Source: Akebia trifoliata (taxonomy: Eukaryota > Streptophyta > Magnoliopsida > Ranunculales > Lardizabalaceae). From it: a DNA stretch of 64,000 nucleotides. Positions 62,414 through 64,000 of this stretch are shown in pieces (positions within the stretch are counted from its first letter, which is position 1; each line of letters starts with the position of its first letter). The notes under the pieces are model-generated. The model was not told the DNA's origin and ran no database searches. It worked only from the letters and a program-made list of their open reading frames with translations. The stretch covers positions 46,329,220 to 46,393,219 of the forward strand of contig CM030714.1 in the NCBI GenBank assembly GCA_017979445.1, in the 5' to 3' direction. The position numbers were made by a program, and so were the translations under genes.

Positions 62414-62958
62414 ATTTCAACAAGCAACTAATTTTTTTCTAAAAGATACAATTTTCAACGATAATTAATAGTTGATTTTCTTTTATATGGATGTTGAGCA
62501 GTCTCAATCGAAATATCGCCATAGGGGCATTGACCAAGTGAGGAAATTGGTAAACTAGGTATACATAATTTTAAGATAAGATCACTTTTCATGTTTTCTT
62601 ACCATATTGGTACAAAAGAAAAATAACTGATAGTTAGCGTAGAAAATTTACTGTTTGGAAAAAAAAAATAGGTGCTAATCTAAATTAGTATTTCTCCATT
62701 TTTATAATTTTGTCAAAATCTTAGTGGCAGGATAATTAAACCATCTTTCTCAATTTTTAGGTGAGTTGTCCATGTAATGAAGTCTCCAAAAAAGATTTTG
62801 TTGTAGGTAGCCAATACTTAAAACAAATAAAAAAAACAAAAATCCTTGAGAAGTTGACATCAACTGTTCAATAACTCAGAGCTAATTATATAAATTATTT
62901 AAGTGTTTAATTCTCTTTTTATCTACGTCAACTATTGGCTACCCTAACATAATAAAAA

Positions 62959-63738
62959 GGGAAAATTACTTAAAAGACTTTTGTAGAACGGTTTTTTCTA
63001 AATAATTCTTAAGTTTTCGGTGATAGCTTGATAGGGCATTTAGTAAATTTTTTCTTTCTAAATGATTCATGGACCTCATCTCCCACATTTCTGACAATTG
63101 AATGCGCTAATTGTTCTAATTCATCGTTTACATCCAAAAATTGAATTTTTGACATGTTAATCAAGTTTTTGAGACTCCATTTCATCATAAAAGATTTAAG
63201 AAAGAAAAAGAAGTCATGTTCAAGGGATTTTTAAACATTTTGAAGATATAAAAAAATTAGGATTTTTTTATTTTTTATTTCTTAATTTTTAGATAAAAAT
63301 CAATCAATAATGATTCTTTTGAGTTGAAATCATCTATACAAGTCGTTATCTCAAATGTTTAACCAATCTTTCCATGTATATTTTACTTAGAAAAATTCAA
63401 AAATTGAAAATGGATGGATTTTACCAATGTCGAGTTCACCACCTTTTATTTGAAAAGTGGTGAACTCGAAAGTAATTAAAAAACGTTGAGTTCGACAATA
63501 AATAATAGTGAGTTCGAAATAAAAATTGTGAACTTGAAACTAAATAAAAAAGCGTCGAGTTCAACGATAATAAAAAATGGTGAACTTGACAGTAAATAAA
63601 AAAGTGGGTAGTTCATCAGTAAAGAAGAACTGTTAAGAAAGAAAAAATTTACCAAATATCCTATCAAGCTATCCGTCAAAACTTAAGTATTATTTAAATA
63701 GAAACACTACTCCGAGGTCCTTTATAAGCAATTTTCCC
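62959..63738. mobile_element. MULE-like non-autonomous element
   Basis: Left end gggaaaattacttaaaag continues through cttaagttttcggtgatag and cttgatagggcatttagtaa. The reverse complement of the right end (gggaaaattgcttataaag, cttaagttttgacggatag, cttgataggatatttggtaa) follows it for about 100 bp. Flanking 9-bp repeats are taataaaaa and taataaatc (7 of 9). Length 780 bp. No transposase; the interior holds a short tandem-like array (63421-63620). Confidence 0.65.
63421..63620. repeat. Imperfect tandem array of a GTTCGA-containing unit
   Basis: About six diverged units of roughly 30-40 bp built on (g)tgaactcgaaagtaa / gttgagttcgacaataaataa lie inside the MULE-like element. Units alternate between gtgaact and gcgtcgagtt forms. 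No coding content. Confidence 0.55.
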
Positions 63739-64000
63739 TAATAAATCCACTCTTATAATATCTTAATGGGACCCTAATTATTTAGACCTGACCCTCCCTT
63801 CCTGACCTATGACAAGACTTACAGTGTCTGTGGGACCCCACTTTTTCAAACCCTTTGATGGTTATGAGTGGCTTGAGAGTATGAGTCATCTCACCAACAC
63901 CTAACTTTCGATTATTATAATAGGCTTGATACTATTGTAGGGTTGGAGTATGAGATTATTAATCAAATGATGATCAAAGCAAAAATGTTATAATTGGCTA

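Overview
The window is nuclear DNA of a eudicot plant. It is AT-rich and gene-poor, its genes have GT/AG introns, and the intergenic space is full of plant transposon remnants (CACTA, hAT, MULE, LINE, LTR, SINE, MITE). The species cannot be named from the sequence alone. No rRNA, credible tRNA, CRISPR array or bacterial-type operon was seen.

Two gene families are present. The first is a minus-strand tandem array of four STP-type monosaccharide/H+ symporter genes, each with four exons and identical intron phases. Copy A (3961-8465), copy B (26785-29474) and copy C (31640-34532) are full-length reading frames of 516 residues. Copy D (38260-41497) is frameshifted in exons 3 and 4. Short exon relics near 24.5-24.7 kb show that at least one more copy existed. 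B and C are recent tandem duplicates with shared flanks. A is the outlier: it has a LINE fragment in intron 3, a foldback element in intron 1, an LTR immediately after its stop codon, and substitutions at conserved transport residues. The second family is a single-exon ARM-repeat protein gene at 56960-58816, minus strand.

Region by region: 1-3.96 kb holds foldback elements, a LINE tail and a truncated LTR retrotransposon; 3.96-8.5 kb is copy A; 8.7-10.2 kb holds MITEs and an orphan CACTA end; 10.88-17.16 kb is a 6.3 kb CACTA element (11-bp matching ends, CCA target duplication) carrying a captured SBP-box (SPL) exon; 18-23 kb holds several hAT-type elements, a SINE and MITEs; 24.4-42 kb is the B/C/relic/D array, with a LINE reverse-transcriptase fragment at 36.8-37.4 kb; 43-51 kb is mostly unannotatable AT-rich DNA; 51.2-53.1 kb is a nested pair, a MULE-like element carrying a captured 2-oxoglutarate dioxygenase exon inside an hAT-like element; 57-58.8 kb is the ARM gene; 59-64 kb is intergenic, ending in a MULE-like element with internal short repeats.

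I found no wholly new biological system. The most interesting signals are the two transposons with captured gene fragments, a foldback element family associated with (TA)n tracts and with the tandem-duplication junction, and the functional divergence or decay of individual STP copies.
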